Both the position numbers and the translations under genes were made by a program. Shown piece by piece: positions 43,679 through 52,194 of a stretch of DNA of 64,000 bases. The DNA is from Carnimonas bestiolae (lineage in GTDB: Bacteria > Pseudomonadota > Gammaproteobacteria > Pseudomonadales > Halomonadaceae), in assembly GCF_051251125.1 (NCBI RefSeq), contig NZ_JBPCZL010000007.1, one strand, 5' to 3'. Under the pieces are notes generated by a model, which was not told the origin of the DNA, made no database searches, and saw only the letters and a program-made list of their open reading frames with translations. Every line of letters begins with the position of its first letter. Within the stretch, counting starts at the first letter, position 1.

Positions 43679-44710
43679 TCAGAAGGTCGTGTCATTCACG
43701 CCATACTGAGCAGGCACGCGCCAGCTTACCGGCGCAAGGTGCTTGTCGAAGTCGCTGCTAATGTCCATCAGATCGGCGAAAATCGCCATGCGCACAGGGA
43801 TGCCGTTATCGGTTTGGCGGAAGATGGCCAAGCGAGGGTCCTGATTCAGGTCGGGGCTCAAATCGTTGGCGCCGGGGCGGCTATCGCGCGGCAGTGGGTG
43901 CATTACGATGGTGTCAGGCGTGCAGCGCTGGTCGAGAAAGGCCTTGTTCACGCGGTACTCATCGGTAACGCCGGCGAAGTTCTCGACCATCTCTTCGGTG
44001 AAACGCTCTTTCTGAATGCGGGTCGCGTACACCACATCGATCGGTTCGAAGTTTTCGTGCAGCGTGGCGCGCAGCTCTATCTTATGGCCTCGATCTTCAG
44101 CCAGGCTCAGTAGATAGGTGGGCATTTCCAGCCCTGCGGGTGCTACCAGAGTGATATGCAGCGGGGGATAGAGCGTCAGCAGCTTGATCAGCGAATGGAC
44201 GGTACGTCCGTATTTCAGGTCACCCGTCATCAGAATATGGGCACCTTCCAGCGGGCGTCCCACGCGCTTGAATTCCTTCTGAATGGTGTACAGATCCAGC
44301 AACGCCTGGCTGGGATGCTCGCCGGGGCCATCGCCGCCGTTGATAACCGGCACATTGATAGCACTGGCAAATTCGCTGACCGAACCAAGATCAGGATGAC
44401 GCATCACGATCGCGTCGCAGTAGCCCGCCAGCACTCGCGCCGTGTCGGTCAGGGTTTCGCCTTTGGCCATCGAGGAGAAGGTGAATCCGGTGGTATCACA
44501 GACCGAGCCGCCCAAGCGTGAGAAGGCGGTATGGAAGCTGACGCGGGTACGCGTGCTGGCTTCGAAGAACAGGTTGCCGAGCACTGCGCCTTCCAGCACA
44601 CGACACACTTGCTCGCGCCGAGCGATAGGCTCCATGCGCTGAGCAAGCGAGAACAATGTACTAATGCGATCAAGGTCGAGTTGATCGACGGACAGTAAGT
44701 GGGGTGACAT
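43679..44710 (-). CDS. pyrB: aspartate carbamoyltransferase catalytic subunit
   Basis: A 343-residue transcarbamylase. The carbamoyl-phosphate motif is FFEASTRTRVSF (STRTR at 52-56); the second domain has HPLPR. It joins carbamoyl phosphate and aspartate in pyrimidine synthesis. The ATG at 44710 is chosen because GGAGG lies 6 bases upstream; TTG at 44716 is unlikely. At 343 residues it is longer than E. coli PyrB (311) and is not next to pyrI or a dihydroorotase gene, so it may belong to the less common long ATCase class. Confidence 0.88.
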   Translation of the reverse strand: MSPHLLSVDQLDLDRISTLFSLAQRMEPIARREQVCRVLEGAVLGNLFFEASTRTRVSFHTAFSRLGGSVCDTTGFTFSSMAKGETLTDTARVLAGYCDAIVMRHPDLGSVSEFASAINVPVINGGDGPGEHPSQALLDLYTIQKEFKRVGRPLEGAHILMTGDLKYGRTVHSLIKLLTLYPPLHITLVAPAGLEMPTYLLSLAEDRGHKIELRATLHENFEPIDVVYATRIQKERFTEEMVENFAGVTDEYRVNKAFLDQRCTPDTIVMHPLPRDSRPGANDLSPDLNQDPRLAIFRQTDNGIPVRMAIFADLMDISSDFDKHLAPVSWRVPAQYGVNDTTF

Positions 44711-45087
44711 GGACAACCTCCGGCAGATAAAAGAGCGTCAGCGAGTCTACCACTCTCTTTAAGGAAGAGAGAGTGTCAGTTGTTGGCGCGAAAATGTTAG
44801 AGAAGGTTATCAAACGCATTATTGCGTTAATGGTGTCTTGTTCAGTTGCAAGGCGTTACATGCGGCGGTTTTTTTTATTTGCCTGGGGTTGAAAAGAATC
44901 AGGTACGCCAGCAGGTTAAGGGGTGTGGCGAAGGGCGGAACAAGTTTCTACGCTATAGAGGAAACTTGCCTATACCGTGAAAGGTATCCACGGCTTTTTC
45001 GCCTTCCGACCGAAGGGTCGGGAACTAAACGAATTTCGTGTTGACCAAGATTGGTACACTCAAAAAAGCGACTCCTCGGAGGAATTA
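44711..45087. other. pyrB-DUF4168 divergent spacer
   Basis: 377 bases with no supportable gene. It must hold the promoters of pyrB (leftward) and of the DUF4168 gene (rightward). I see no clear UMP-sensing leader or other named element. Confidence 0.45.
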
Positions 45088-45482
45088 ATGAAACGGACTA
45101 CCGCTATTATCTCAGCTGCCCTGGTTTCTACTGGCATGATCGCATCTCCTGCCGTATTCGCGCAGAGCGCAGCATCTCAGCAGGGTGGTGCTCAAGCGTC
45201 GTCCGCCAGTGCACAGAATTTCAGCGATGCTCAGCTGAAAACTTCGCTAACGCCTCTCAGAGTATTGCTGGCATTTCTCAGGATTACACCAAAAAGCTTC
45301 AGGCTGCTGGCGAAGACAGCAACAAGGTCAACAGCATCCGTCAGGAAGCTAACGGTAAAATGGTCAAAGCCGTTCAGGACAACAACCTGAAAGTGGACGA
45401 ATTCAACAAGATTGGTCAGTCTCTGCAGCAGAACCCTGATCTTCTGAAACGCGTTCAGTCGATGGTTCAGCAGCAGAAATAA
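45088..45482 (+). pseudogene. DUF4168 secreted protein gene interrupted by a one-base frameshift
   Basis: The 5' part encodes a signal peptide (MKRTTAIISAALVSTG..., cleavage after VFAQ) and the start of a DUF4168 domain up to FSDAQLK. The rest of the domain (FANASQSIAGISQDYTKKL ... NPDLLKRVQSMVQQQK) continues in another frame. The break is at an A run at 45238-45241: four A where five would read AAA-AAC-TTC in frame. The ribosome binding site (CGGAGGA) and the downstream terminator are intact. DUF4168 proteins are small secreted helical proteins of unknown role. This is a recent mutation or a sequencing error. Confidence 0.85.
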
Positions 45483-45524
45483 GCCGTTTGCCGTAACACC
45501 ACGGCAGGCCAAGGCTTAATCGGA

Positions 45525-45560
45525 ACGGCGTATCGTACATGACGATACGCCGTTTTTTTG
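45525..45560 (+). terminator. terminator after the DUF4168 gene
   Basis: AACGGCGTATCGT pairs with ACGATACGCCGTT (13 bp, 5-nt loop) and runs into seven T, 43 bases after the stop. Confidence 0.93.
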
Positions 45561-45648
45561 CGCGCTGACGGTGGCCTCGCTATGGCCCCGCAGGGGGATG
45601 CGATACACTGGAGCGCATTTTCGCGTCTTCAGCAATAGCAGGTGGTTC

Positions 45649-46743
45649 ATGTCCGATCAGCGCCCCTCTCTTCTTGCCAGTGAATGGCTCCTGTACTGTC
45701 GCCCTGGGCTTGAATCAGACCTTGCTGCTGAATTGGCCGATCGTATCGCGACCGCTGGTATTACCATCGATGTTGAAATCGACGAGCTTCCCCACGGCGG
45801 CTACGTCCGCGTGATTGCTCCTGAAGGGCAAGCACTGAACGACTTGCAGCGTCAGGTCAGTCTTGCATCACTGGTATTCGCCCGACAATCGCTGGTGGCG
45901 CTGCCGCCGCTCAACGAGCTGGAGCGTAGCGATCGCTTGGCCCCGATCCTCGATCAACTTGATGCGGCGGGGTGGAGCGCTGAAGAGGTGGTGTTCGAAG
46001 CGCCCGATACCAACGAGGGCAAGGCGCTGACGTCTCTCGCCAAAGCGCTCGAACGGCCGCTGAATAGCCAGCTAAAACGGCGCAAGGTACTCCGCAGGCG
46101 CGCCGGTGCGCGTCGGCTTCACGTATTCATGACCAGCGGCCACAGTTTGCAGCTTGGGCTTAGCTTTCGCGGTAATCGCAGTGAGCATCCCAACGGTATT
46201 CAGCGCCTGCGTTTCCCGCACGGGGCGCCTAGTCGCTCGACGCTGAAACTGGAGGAAGCCTGGCATCAGTTCCTGCCCGCCGAGCGCTGGGACGAGGTGC
46301 TGGCACCTGGCAGCACTGCCGCAGATTTGGGTGCGGCGCCCGGTGGCTGGAGTTGGCAGTTGGTCAATAAGGGCATGCAGGTATACGCCATCGACAACGG
46401 GCCGATGGATAAGGGCCTGATGCGCAGCGGTATGGTCGAGCATCTGCAAGAGGATGGCCTTAAGTGGTTGCCACCCTGGCCGCTCGATTGGCTAGTGTGC
46501 GACATGGTTGAGCGGCCATCGAGGGTCATTGACACCATCGCGATGTGGCTGATTGGCGGGCACTGCCGCTTCACCGTATTCAATCTGAAATTGCCAATGA
46601 AGCGGCGCTGGCAGGAAGTGGCCGAATGTCTGTCTCTGCTGCGCCAACTGCTCGACGACGCAGGTATTCGCTATCAGCTGCGCTGTCGTCAGCTTTACCA
46701 CGACCGTGAGGAAGTGACCGTATTCGTGGAAGCGTTGCGCTGA
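45649..46743 (+). CDS. rlmM: 23S rRNA 2'-O-methyltransferase (C2498)
   Basis: A 364-residue protein with the RlmM layout: N-terminal THUMP-like RNA-binding half (LLYCRPGLESDLAAEL...) and a Rossmann methyltransferase half with the SAM motif ADLGAAPGGWSWQL, followed by WLVCDMVERPSRV and NLKLPMKRRWQEV. It 2'-O-methylates C2498 of 23S rRNA. The ATG at 45649 has AGGTGG upstream. tusA follows after 96 bases. Confidence 0.95.
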   Translation: MSDQRPSLLASEWLLYCRPGLESDLAAELADRIATAGITIDVEIDELPHGGYVRVIAPEGQALNDLQRQVSLASLVFARQSLVALPPLNELERSDRLAPILDQLDAAGWSAEEVVFEAPDTNEGKALTSLAKALERPLNSQLKRRKVLRRRAGARRLHVFMTSGHSLQLGLSFRGNRSEHPNGIQRLRFPHGAPSRSTLKLEEAWHQFLPAERWDEVLAPGSTAADLGAAPGGWSWQLVNKGMQVYAIDNGPMDKGLMRSGMVEHLQEDGLKWLPPWPLDWLVCDMVERPSRVIDTIAMWLIGGHCRFTVFNLKLPMKRRWQEVAECLSLLRQLLDDAGIRYQLRCRQLYHDREEVTVFVEALR

Positions 46744-46839
46744 ACATCGCCTGATGCGAGCAGGCACGCGCGGTGACATGCCATGTCCCGTGCGGCGCAC
46801 TGCTCGCGCTGTTTATTGGCATCTGCACAGGAACACCCC

Positions 46840-47079
46840 ATGAGTGATACCCCAACGCCGCACGATGTGCTCGATACCCAAGGGCTTTATTGCCCCGAGC
46901 CCATCATGATGATGCATAACAAGGTACGCGAGCTGCAGTCTGGACAGTGGCTGGAAGTCGTGGCGACCGATCCCGCTACCCAGCGCGATATTCCGCAATT
47001 TTGCGCGTTCCTAGGGCACCGGCTGGCTAACCAGACAGAACAGGATGGGGTGTTTCGCTACCTGATTGAAATCGGCTAA
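46840..47079 (+). CDS. tusA: TusA sulfur-carrier protein
   Basis: A 79-residue sulfurtransferase-carrier protein with the TusA signature LYCPEPIMMMHNKVR; the sulfur-carrying cysteine is Cys18 in CPEP. TusA accepts persulfide sulfur from a cysteine desulfurase for tRNA thiolation and other pathways. It is the usual neighbour of rlmM in several gammaproteobacteria. The start at 46840 has AGGAA upstream. Confidence 0.94.
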   Translation: MSDTPTPHDVLDTQGLYCPEPIMMMHNKVRELQSGQWLEVVATDPATQRDIPQFCAFLGHRLANQTEQDGVFRYLIEIG

Positions 47080-47090
47080 CAGAAGGGAAG

Positions 47091-47124
47091 ATACCCCGGC
47101 TCCTTAGTGTGGCTGCCGGGGTAT
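47091..47124. terminator. hairpin between tusA and a convergent gene
   Basis: ATACCCCGGC pairs with GCCGGGGTAT with a 14-nt loop, 12 bases after tusA and 16 bases beyond the end of the convergent gene. There is no T run in either direction. Confidence 0.6.
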
Positions 47125-47139
47125 GGGCTTGAGAGGGGA

Positions 47140-47829
47140 TCAGTCGTCGTTAACCATCATTGCCAATGCTTCGAGCGTTTCAGGGTCCTGGCGCTTGATA
47201 CGATTGGCAATGCTGCGTTGGAAGAAGTACAGCGCGCTGTGGTGCTGGCTGCCCGAATAGAGGCAGTCGTCGCCTGGCAACACCGGCGTATCGATCATCT
47301 TTTCTTCGTCCAGTAGCAGCACATCAATGCTGCCATCGCTGAATAAACGCCAACCGTATACCTGTTTGAGCAGCCAAGGGCTCTCTGCGTCGTTCATGCA
47401 CAGCGCGTGAGTGCCGAGAGTATCGGGCAATTGCTGAATCAGGGTCGCTTCCGCGGTGGCCTCGTAGTCGAAATAGTGCGCCGCATGCTCAAGCTCCTGC
47501 ACCTTGTGCTCGGGAGGTTCAGGCAGCAGTTCCTCGGTTTCGGGATCACGGTAGCCAACAAAGGTGCCATGCTCAGGATCGTCGAGTTCATGGCAGGGCG
47601 TCAGCTTGTTCATCCATGGCACCATGCCGACGACATCACCGCTTTGCTTTAGAGCCCAGGCCAGCACCGGCATGGCGTAAAGCGATTCATCGTCAGATGC
47701 AATTCGATAGATCATTTCGATGCCATCGTGCTCGGGCGCCATGCGAATAACGCGCTGGTTGGCTCGGAATCTATCGCGGACGCTGGAAAAATCGATGATC
47801 TTGGCAGTGCGGGGAAGTGGGGTGCCCAT
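47140..47829 (-). CDS. conserved-looking hypothetical protein
   Basis: A 229-residue acidic soluble protein, no signal peptide or membrane helix. The ATG at 47829 has a strong GAGGAGGG ribosome binding site 5 bases upstream; a longer frame exists to 47895. I do not recognise a family. Codon use resembles the neighbouring core genes. Confidence 0.75.
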   Translation of the reverse strand: MGTPLPRTAKIIDFSSVRDRFRANQRVIRMAPEHDGIEMIYRIASDDESLYAMPVLAWALKQSGDVVGMVPWMNKLTPCHELDDPEHGTFVGYRDPETEELLPEPPEHKVQELEHAAHYFDYEATAEATLIQQLPDTLGTHALCMNDAESPWLLKQVYGWRLFSDGSIDVLLLDEEKMIDTPVLPGDDCLYSGSQHHSALYFFQRSIANRIKRQDPETLEALAMMVNDD

Positions 47830-48151
47830 GAAAGCCCTCCTCGACGGTGTCGAACGATATGCTTGCCGATGATCAGACCGTAATGCGCAAGGCAACTTGC
47901 TGCATCACGCCTGATGCGAGTGAGCAACGGGCATCAGTCGAAGGCCGCGGGCGTACAACTCGGTGCGCTTTGTTCCGCATTGGCCAAGCGCCGTAGCTAC
48001 AACGCTGACCGCGGTGTCATGGCTCCGTGCTGCAGGCTCGAGCTCCTTGAGCGGTTGCGCGTTGGCCACGATAGTGCGGGGAGTTTCAGCACATGGCCAA
48101 TTTCCCCACACGTCACTATTAACACACCTTTAGCGTGGCGCACAGAGGGAT
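47830..48151. other. intergenic region, nothing assigned
   Basis: About 320 bases between two minus-strand genes. It shares a short motif (CGCCTGATGCGAG) with the rlmM-tusA spacer (46749-46761). No gene or RNA is supported. Confidence 0.4.
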
Positions 48152-49579
48152 TTACAGTTTTGTTTGCGGATAGCTATGGGGCGCGGGTGTTTCCTTGAGC
48201 AGCCAAGAGGGCGGTGCATGGCGGCGCGCAACGCGGTGCAAGCGCATCGCTAGCATGATGGCGGCGGAGGTCAGGCTGATAATAAACCCGGTCCAGAAAC
48301 CATATATACCAAAGCCTTCGAAGGCATCGCCAACACCGTAGCCCAGCACGATGCCGCTACCGATGCCAATCGGCCAGTAAGCGGTGAGGGTGATTAGCAT
48401 GACCGCTCGGGTATCCTTGTAGCCACGTAGCGCGCCCGCCAAACCCGCTTGCAGCGAGTCGGAAAGCTGGAAGATCATGGTCAGGTGCAGCAGGTTAAGC
48501 GCCAGCGCCATAACGTCAGCGTTGCTGGTGTAGATCGCCAGAATCTGACGGGCAAAAAACCAAATGATCAGGGCGTTGATCAGCGCACCCAGCACCGCCA
48601 GCAGCATGCCGTTCCAGGCTTCCTTGCGCGCGGTGCGAGGCTGCTGTTCACCGAGCCGCGTACCCACACGGATGGTCAGCGCAATACCCAGCGACATCGG
48701 CACCATAAACAGTACGCCGGTGATATTGAGCGCTAATTCGTGGGCGGCGATGGTAATGGTGCCGTAGACCGAGATCAGCAGCGCAATCACTGAAAACATG
48801 GTGACTTCTGAAAACACCGCGACGCCAATCGGCAGTCCTACCTTCAGCAACGCCATGATGCTCGAAAGGCGCGGCGGCTGCAGGCCGTTCTTCCATACCT
48901 CAACCGGGCGGTAGACCTTCGCTTTGGCGACATAGCGCCACATGCACAGGGCGCTCACCCACATCGATACCGCACTGGCCAGACCACAGCCCACGGCACC
49001 GAGGCGTGGCAAGCCCGCGATCCCGGGCACCAGCAGCACGCCCACCGCAATACTGGCAGCAAGGCCCAGCAGGCTGATCCACAGCCCGGGCTTGGTGTGA
49101 TTGAGGCCATCCGACCAGGAGCGCAGCGCGAAGTAGAACGCTAGTCCCGGCATCCCGAACGCCATCACTTCCAAATAGCGCGTAGCGGCCTGCTGCACGT
49201 CATCGGGCACCGACATCAGTGCCAGCAGTGACGGCGCCACCAGGTAGATCAAAACGGCAGCGATTATCCCGCAGCACAGCGCAATCCAGCAGTTTTGCTG
49301 TACCGGATCAGCCATGTCGGCAAACCGTCTGGCGCCAAACAGCTGAGCGATCACCGGCGTCAGCCCCATCAGGATACCGTTCATCAGCACCAGCAGCGGT
49401 ACCCACAGGCTAGCGCCGAGGGAGACCGCCGCAAGATCGACCGTCGATGAGTGTCCCGCAAGAATGACATTGCCGGTGCTAATGCCCATCTGTGCGAGCT
49501 GTCCCACCAAAATGGGCATACTCATGCGAATCAGCGATGCGCTGGCTGATTTACGATTGAATTCCGGAAGTGCTGACAT
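48152..49579 (-). CDS. MATE-family multidrug/cation antiporter (NorM-like)
   Basis: A 475-residue protein with twelve predicted membrane helices in two related halves, typical of MATE exporters. The first half opens SMPILVGQLAQMGISTGNVILAGHSSTVDLAAVSLG, shown here only by its key positions (Gln and Gly in the first helix, Asp in helix 2), and has GLTPVIAQLFGAR. NorM-type pumps use sodium or proton gradients to expel cationic drugs. It reads divergently from epmC. Confidence 0.92.
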   Translation of the reverse strand: MSALPEFNRKSASASLIRMSMPILVGQLAQMGISTGNVILAGHSSTVDLAAVSLGASLWVPLLVLMNGILMGLTPVIAQLFGARRFADMADPVQQNCWIALCCGIIAAVLIYLVAPSLLALMSVPDDVQQAATRYLEVMAFGMPGLAFYFALRSWSDGLNHTKPGLWISLLGLAASIAVGVLLVPGIAGLPRLGAVGCGLASAVSMWVSALCMWRYVAKAKVYRPVEVWKNGLQPPRLSSIMALLKVGLPIGVAVFSEVTMFSVIALLISVYGTITIAAHELALNITGVLFMVPMSLGIALTIRVGTRLGEQQPRTARKEAWNGMLLAVLGALINALIIWFFARQILAIYTSNADVMALALNLLHLTMIFQLSDSLQAGLAGALRGYKDTRAVMLITLTAYWPIGIGSGIVLGYGVGDAFEGFGIYGFWTGFIISLTSAAIMLAMRLHRVARRHAPPSWLLKETPAPHSYPQTKL

Positions 49580-49770
49580 GAAAAGGATCCAACAAATTGC
49601 AGGAGCGGCAGTGTACCAGAGCCGCTGCTCATTAGTGCGACTAAACGTTAGGCTAAACCGGCGCGAAACCCCGCATTACGCCGTCGATTTCGTTGGGCAT
49701 CTGGATTGCCATGTGAGAAGCGAGCGAGGTTCGCTATACTGCTGCGCCGTGAAAGCAGCAGGAGTGGCAC

Positions 49771-50355
49771 ATGAGCACTGACCCCCATGATGAGCGCGAA
49801 GAAGTAGCGCAGCTGATCGCGTTGTTCGACGCGATTTTTGCTGAGCGCTATCGCACTCGACTGGTGCGCGGTGATGACGAGCCGATTTATTTGCCCGCCG
49901 ATGCGCTTAACGATTACCACCGGATCGTCTTTGCGCACGGCTACTTCGCCAGCGCGCTGCATGAGATCAGCCATTGGTGTATAGCGGGGCCTGCGCGCCG
50001 CCAGCAGGAAGATTTCGGCTATTGGTATATTCCCGATGGACGCAGCCAGCAGCAGCAAGGGGCATTTGAGCAAGCAGAAGTAGAGCCGCAAGCGATCGAA
50101 CTGCTCCTGACCCACGCCTGCGGCCGACGCTTCAACATTAGCGTCGATAACCTGAACCCCAATGTCGAAGTAGACCGCGAGGCCTTTTTTGCCAAGGTAA
50201 AAGCGCGCGCTGCCCAGCGGCTGAAAACAGAGCTTCCGGTCAGAGTGGCGGTGCTGTGTGAAGCGCTGAAGTTGCGCTTTGCCGAACAGCGCAGTGAAGC
50301 ACAGGCGGTGCAGGCCGCCGAGGCAATTTTTGCTCAGCGCGGCACACCGCCGTAA
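49771..50355 (+). CDS. epmC: elongation factor P hydroxylase
   Basis: A 194-residue protein that matches EpmC (YfcM): HRIVFAHGYFASALHEISHW with the metal-binding HExxH-like segment, WCIAGPARR, and DFGYWYIPDGR. EpmC hydroxylates the beta-lysyl-modified lysine of EF-P after EpmA and EpmB act. The ribosome binding site is CAGGAG. Its last 61 codons plus downstream bases are duplicated at 51219-51417 on the far side of a toxin-antitoxin insert. Confidence 0.94.
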   Translation: MSTDPHDEREEVAQLIALFDAIFAERYRTRLVRGDDEPIYLPADALNDYHRIVFAHGYFASALHEISHWCIAGPARRQQEDFGYWYIPDGRSQQQQGAFEQAEVEPQAIELLLTHACGRRFNISVDNLNPNVEVDREAFFAKVKARAAQRLKTELPVRVAVLCEALKLRFAEQRSEAQAVQAAEAIFAQRGTPP

Positions 50356-50371
50356 GTGGGGTTAGGGGTGG
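50173..50371. repeat. 199-bp direct repeat, left copy (3' end of epmC)
   Basis: Repeated at 51219-51417 with 8 mismatches, five of them clustered at 50222-50236. It covers the last 61 codons of epmC and 16 bases beyond the stop. Weaker similarity extends leftward to about 50155. Here it forms the end of the intact gene. Confidence 0.95.
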
Positions 50372-50556
50372 ATATAGGGAATCGTCGGTTACTTACCCAT
50401 TTTTTCAAGCGTGCAGTGAGTACGCCTTCTTGGCTCGACTAACCTTTTATGGCGACAGACGCCTGTCTGCCAGGGGCGGGATTCATTGAGTGAGTGAACT
50501 CCCATCAGTCGCAGGGCGCTCCCAACGTTAAGCTGGCTGGCGGGATAAGGGCAGGG

Positions 50557-50832
50557 TTACGGGTACTGCTGGCGGGCGTGAAGCACGTTGATGATGACGA
50601 TGCAGTCGGTTAGCACCTGATAAATTAGGATGTAGTTAGGGTGAACCACGGCCTCACGTGTACCGCTTACTGTGCCAATTCGATAGATGTAGGGATTAAG
50701 CGGGAGTGATTCAGCGACTTCCCTGATTCGTCCAATCAAATTGTCAGCGGCGTAACTATGCCGTTCGCTCAAGTAGGCTGAAATGGTTTCGAGCGACGTT
50801 AACGCAGTTTCTGTCCACTCAACCGTTAGCAT
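50557..50832 (-). CDS. RelE/ParE-family toxin
   Basis: A 91-residue toxin of the RelE/ParE fold: it begins LTVEWTETALTSLETISAYLSER, and ends with the family pattern GTREAVVHPNYILIYQV ... VLHARQQYP. The long first helices and GTRE-type motif favour a ParE (gyrase-targeting) over a RelE (ribosome) member, but targets cannot be assigned by eye. The ATG at 50832 overlaps the antitoxin stop by 14 bases; an upstream ATG at 50853 is in frame. Antitoxin precedes toxin, as usual. Confidence 0.88.
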   Translation of the reverse strand: MLTVEWTETALTSLETISAYLSERHSYAADNLIGRIREVAESLPLNPYIYRIGTVSGTREAVVHPNYILIYQVLTDCIVIINVLHARQQYP

Positions 50833-51013
50833 GGCGTTTTCGGTTCCGCTCAATCACCGCCTGAACGCGTGCCATCGCCTCATCATGAGCGACTCGAGGG
50901 CGCGTATCATCAAGGCCTTGCTGTACTTGCTCGCGAAACCATTCGTCGTAACTGTCGGCTTCTTCCTGAGTAGCAAACTCGCTAATGCGAGGATCCAGTG
51001 GTGTGCGGCTCAT
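50819..51013 (-). CDS. type II antitoxin ('stability determinant' family)
   Basis: A 64-residue acidic protein that precedes the toxin gene. DPRISEFATQEEADSYDEWFREQVQQ followed by DTRPRVAHDEAMARVQAVIE matches, from memory, the small antitoxins annotated as stability determinant, partners of ParE-like toxins. The ATG at 51013 has AGGGAGA upstream; the frame is open to 51040. Such antitoxins usually autoregulate the operon. Confidence 0.82.
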   Translation of the reverse strand: MSRTPLDPRISEFATQEEADSYDEWFREQVQQGLDDTRPRVAHDEAMARVQAVIERNRKRHANG

Positions 51014-51218
51014 GGTTTGTCTCCCTATGGTCATGCTCACAGTGTATCAGAAGTTAAAAGTTCAACGACCTGCTATGCGCTTGGTTTCTCCCCTTGACCA
51101 CCAATAGTTGCGCTAAAACAAGCGAGGCTTCAGTTGCTTTCTGGAAAGGAGTGGCACCCGTTGGCTAAGTGTTCTGACAGATGCTTGGCACTTACTTCCA
51201 ACTCCCAACGTCGGGATC

Positions 51219-51417
51219 GACCGCGAGGCCTTTTTTGCCAAGGTAAAAGCGCGCGCTGCCCAGCGGCCGGAAAACGAGCTACCGGTCAGAGTGGCGGTGC
51301 TGTGTGAAGCGCTGAAGCTGCGCTTTGCCGAACAGTGCAGCGAAGCACAGGCGGTGCAGGCCGCCGAGGCAATTTTTGCTCAGCGCGGCACACCGCCGTA
51401 AGTGGGGTTAGGGGTGG
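51219..51417. repeat. 199-bp direct repeat, right copy (epmC 3'-end duplicate)
   Basis: A silent duplicate of the epmC 3' end, in frame with weaker similarity back to about 51201 (TPNVGIDRE against NPNVEVDRE). Relative to epmC it differs at 8 of 199 bases, changing LKTELP to PENELP and RSEAQ to CSEAQ. It has no 5' part and cannot make EpmC. Confidence 0.95.
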
Positions 51418-51442
51418 GAGCGATCGCTACGCTGTGAGGGCG

Positions 51443-51961
51443 TTAGTAGTGATCGCGCGGCGGGGCGTCTTCGGGCCATTCGTCGGCGAAGCGCTGATGC
51501 AGAAACAGCATCGCCTCGACTTCGTGCTCGGGGCTCATGGGGGTAAGACCGCGCTCTTCGAACAGCTCGCGACGTTCGTCTTCCCACTGATCGCGATCAA
51601 GCTGCGAATAGAGCTGCCAGGCATTCGCCAGTTCGACCACCGGGTTTAGCCCGTACTCGGCGTAGATGCGTTCCAGCGCGCCTTCTTCATCGCTGGTACC
51701 GGTGACATACAGCGTCTCGCTATCGTGGTCCATTTCCAGTTCACGAATCACATCCAGCGGGCTCACGCCCATGCTATACAGATTCGATTCATCGAAGCCT
51801 TCCAGCCCGATATTCTCCTCTTCAAGCCAGCTTTCCAGCGGCTGAATCAAGGTGTGTTTGATCCGGCCATCCTTCAAGCTCCACGCAATGGCAACCGGCA
51901 GGGCACCGTCGCCCGTGACGATATGAAGAAAACCGGGCAGTCCTGAACGGCTAGCGGGCAT
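51443..51961 (-). CDS. hypothetical acidic protein
   Basis: A 172-residue, strongly acidic soluble protein (many Glu/Asp, e.g. SWLEEENIGLEGFDESN). The ATG at 51961 has a GAAGGA ribosome binding site; the frame is open to 52006. I do not recognise the family. It lies between the epmC repeat and tatD and is codon-wise like core genes. Confidence 0.75.
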   Translation of the reverse strand: MPASRSGLPGFLHIVTGDGALPVAIAWSLKDGRIKHTLIQPLESWLEEENIGLEGFDESNLYSMGVSPLDVIRELEMDHDSETLYVTGTSDEEGALERIYAEYGLNPVVELANAWQLYSQLDRDQWEDERRELFEERGLTPMSPEHEVEAMLFLHQRFADEWPEDAPPRDHY

Positions 51962-52194
51962 GGTCAAATCCTTCGATAGCGTGAAAAGTAAGTGCGGCGT
52001 TGTCACGATAGCAGCGATGGTAGCCGCCGTGATAAAGCGCGAACGTCACACTGGATAAGGGTCGATGGCTCATCTGAATAAACACTTTATCGCCTGGTTA
52101 GCTTGATTAAAGGCCTTGCGTCATCGGCGCTGGATCGGATGAACGCAGAGTCGGCCGATTTCAGACCGCGTTAGGCGATCCAGCGTGGATTACC

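Larger units (their letters stand above)
50372..51218 (-). mobile_element. 0.85-kb insert carrying a toxin-antitoxin pair
   Basis: This segment lies between the two epmC 3'-end copies. It contains only a type II toxin-antitoxin module on the minus strand, with about 185 bases before and 200 bases after it. No recombinase is present. A 10-base match to the epmC ribosome-binding region (GGAGTGGCAC near 51148) occurs just before the right repeat. Confidence 0.75.

Noticed and set aside
45235..45245. Programmed -1 frameshifting in the DUF4168 gene
   Set aside because: The site lacks a proper X-XXY-YYZ slippery heptamer and an obvious downstream stimulator, so mutation or sequence error is simpler.
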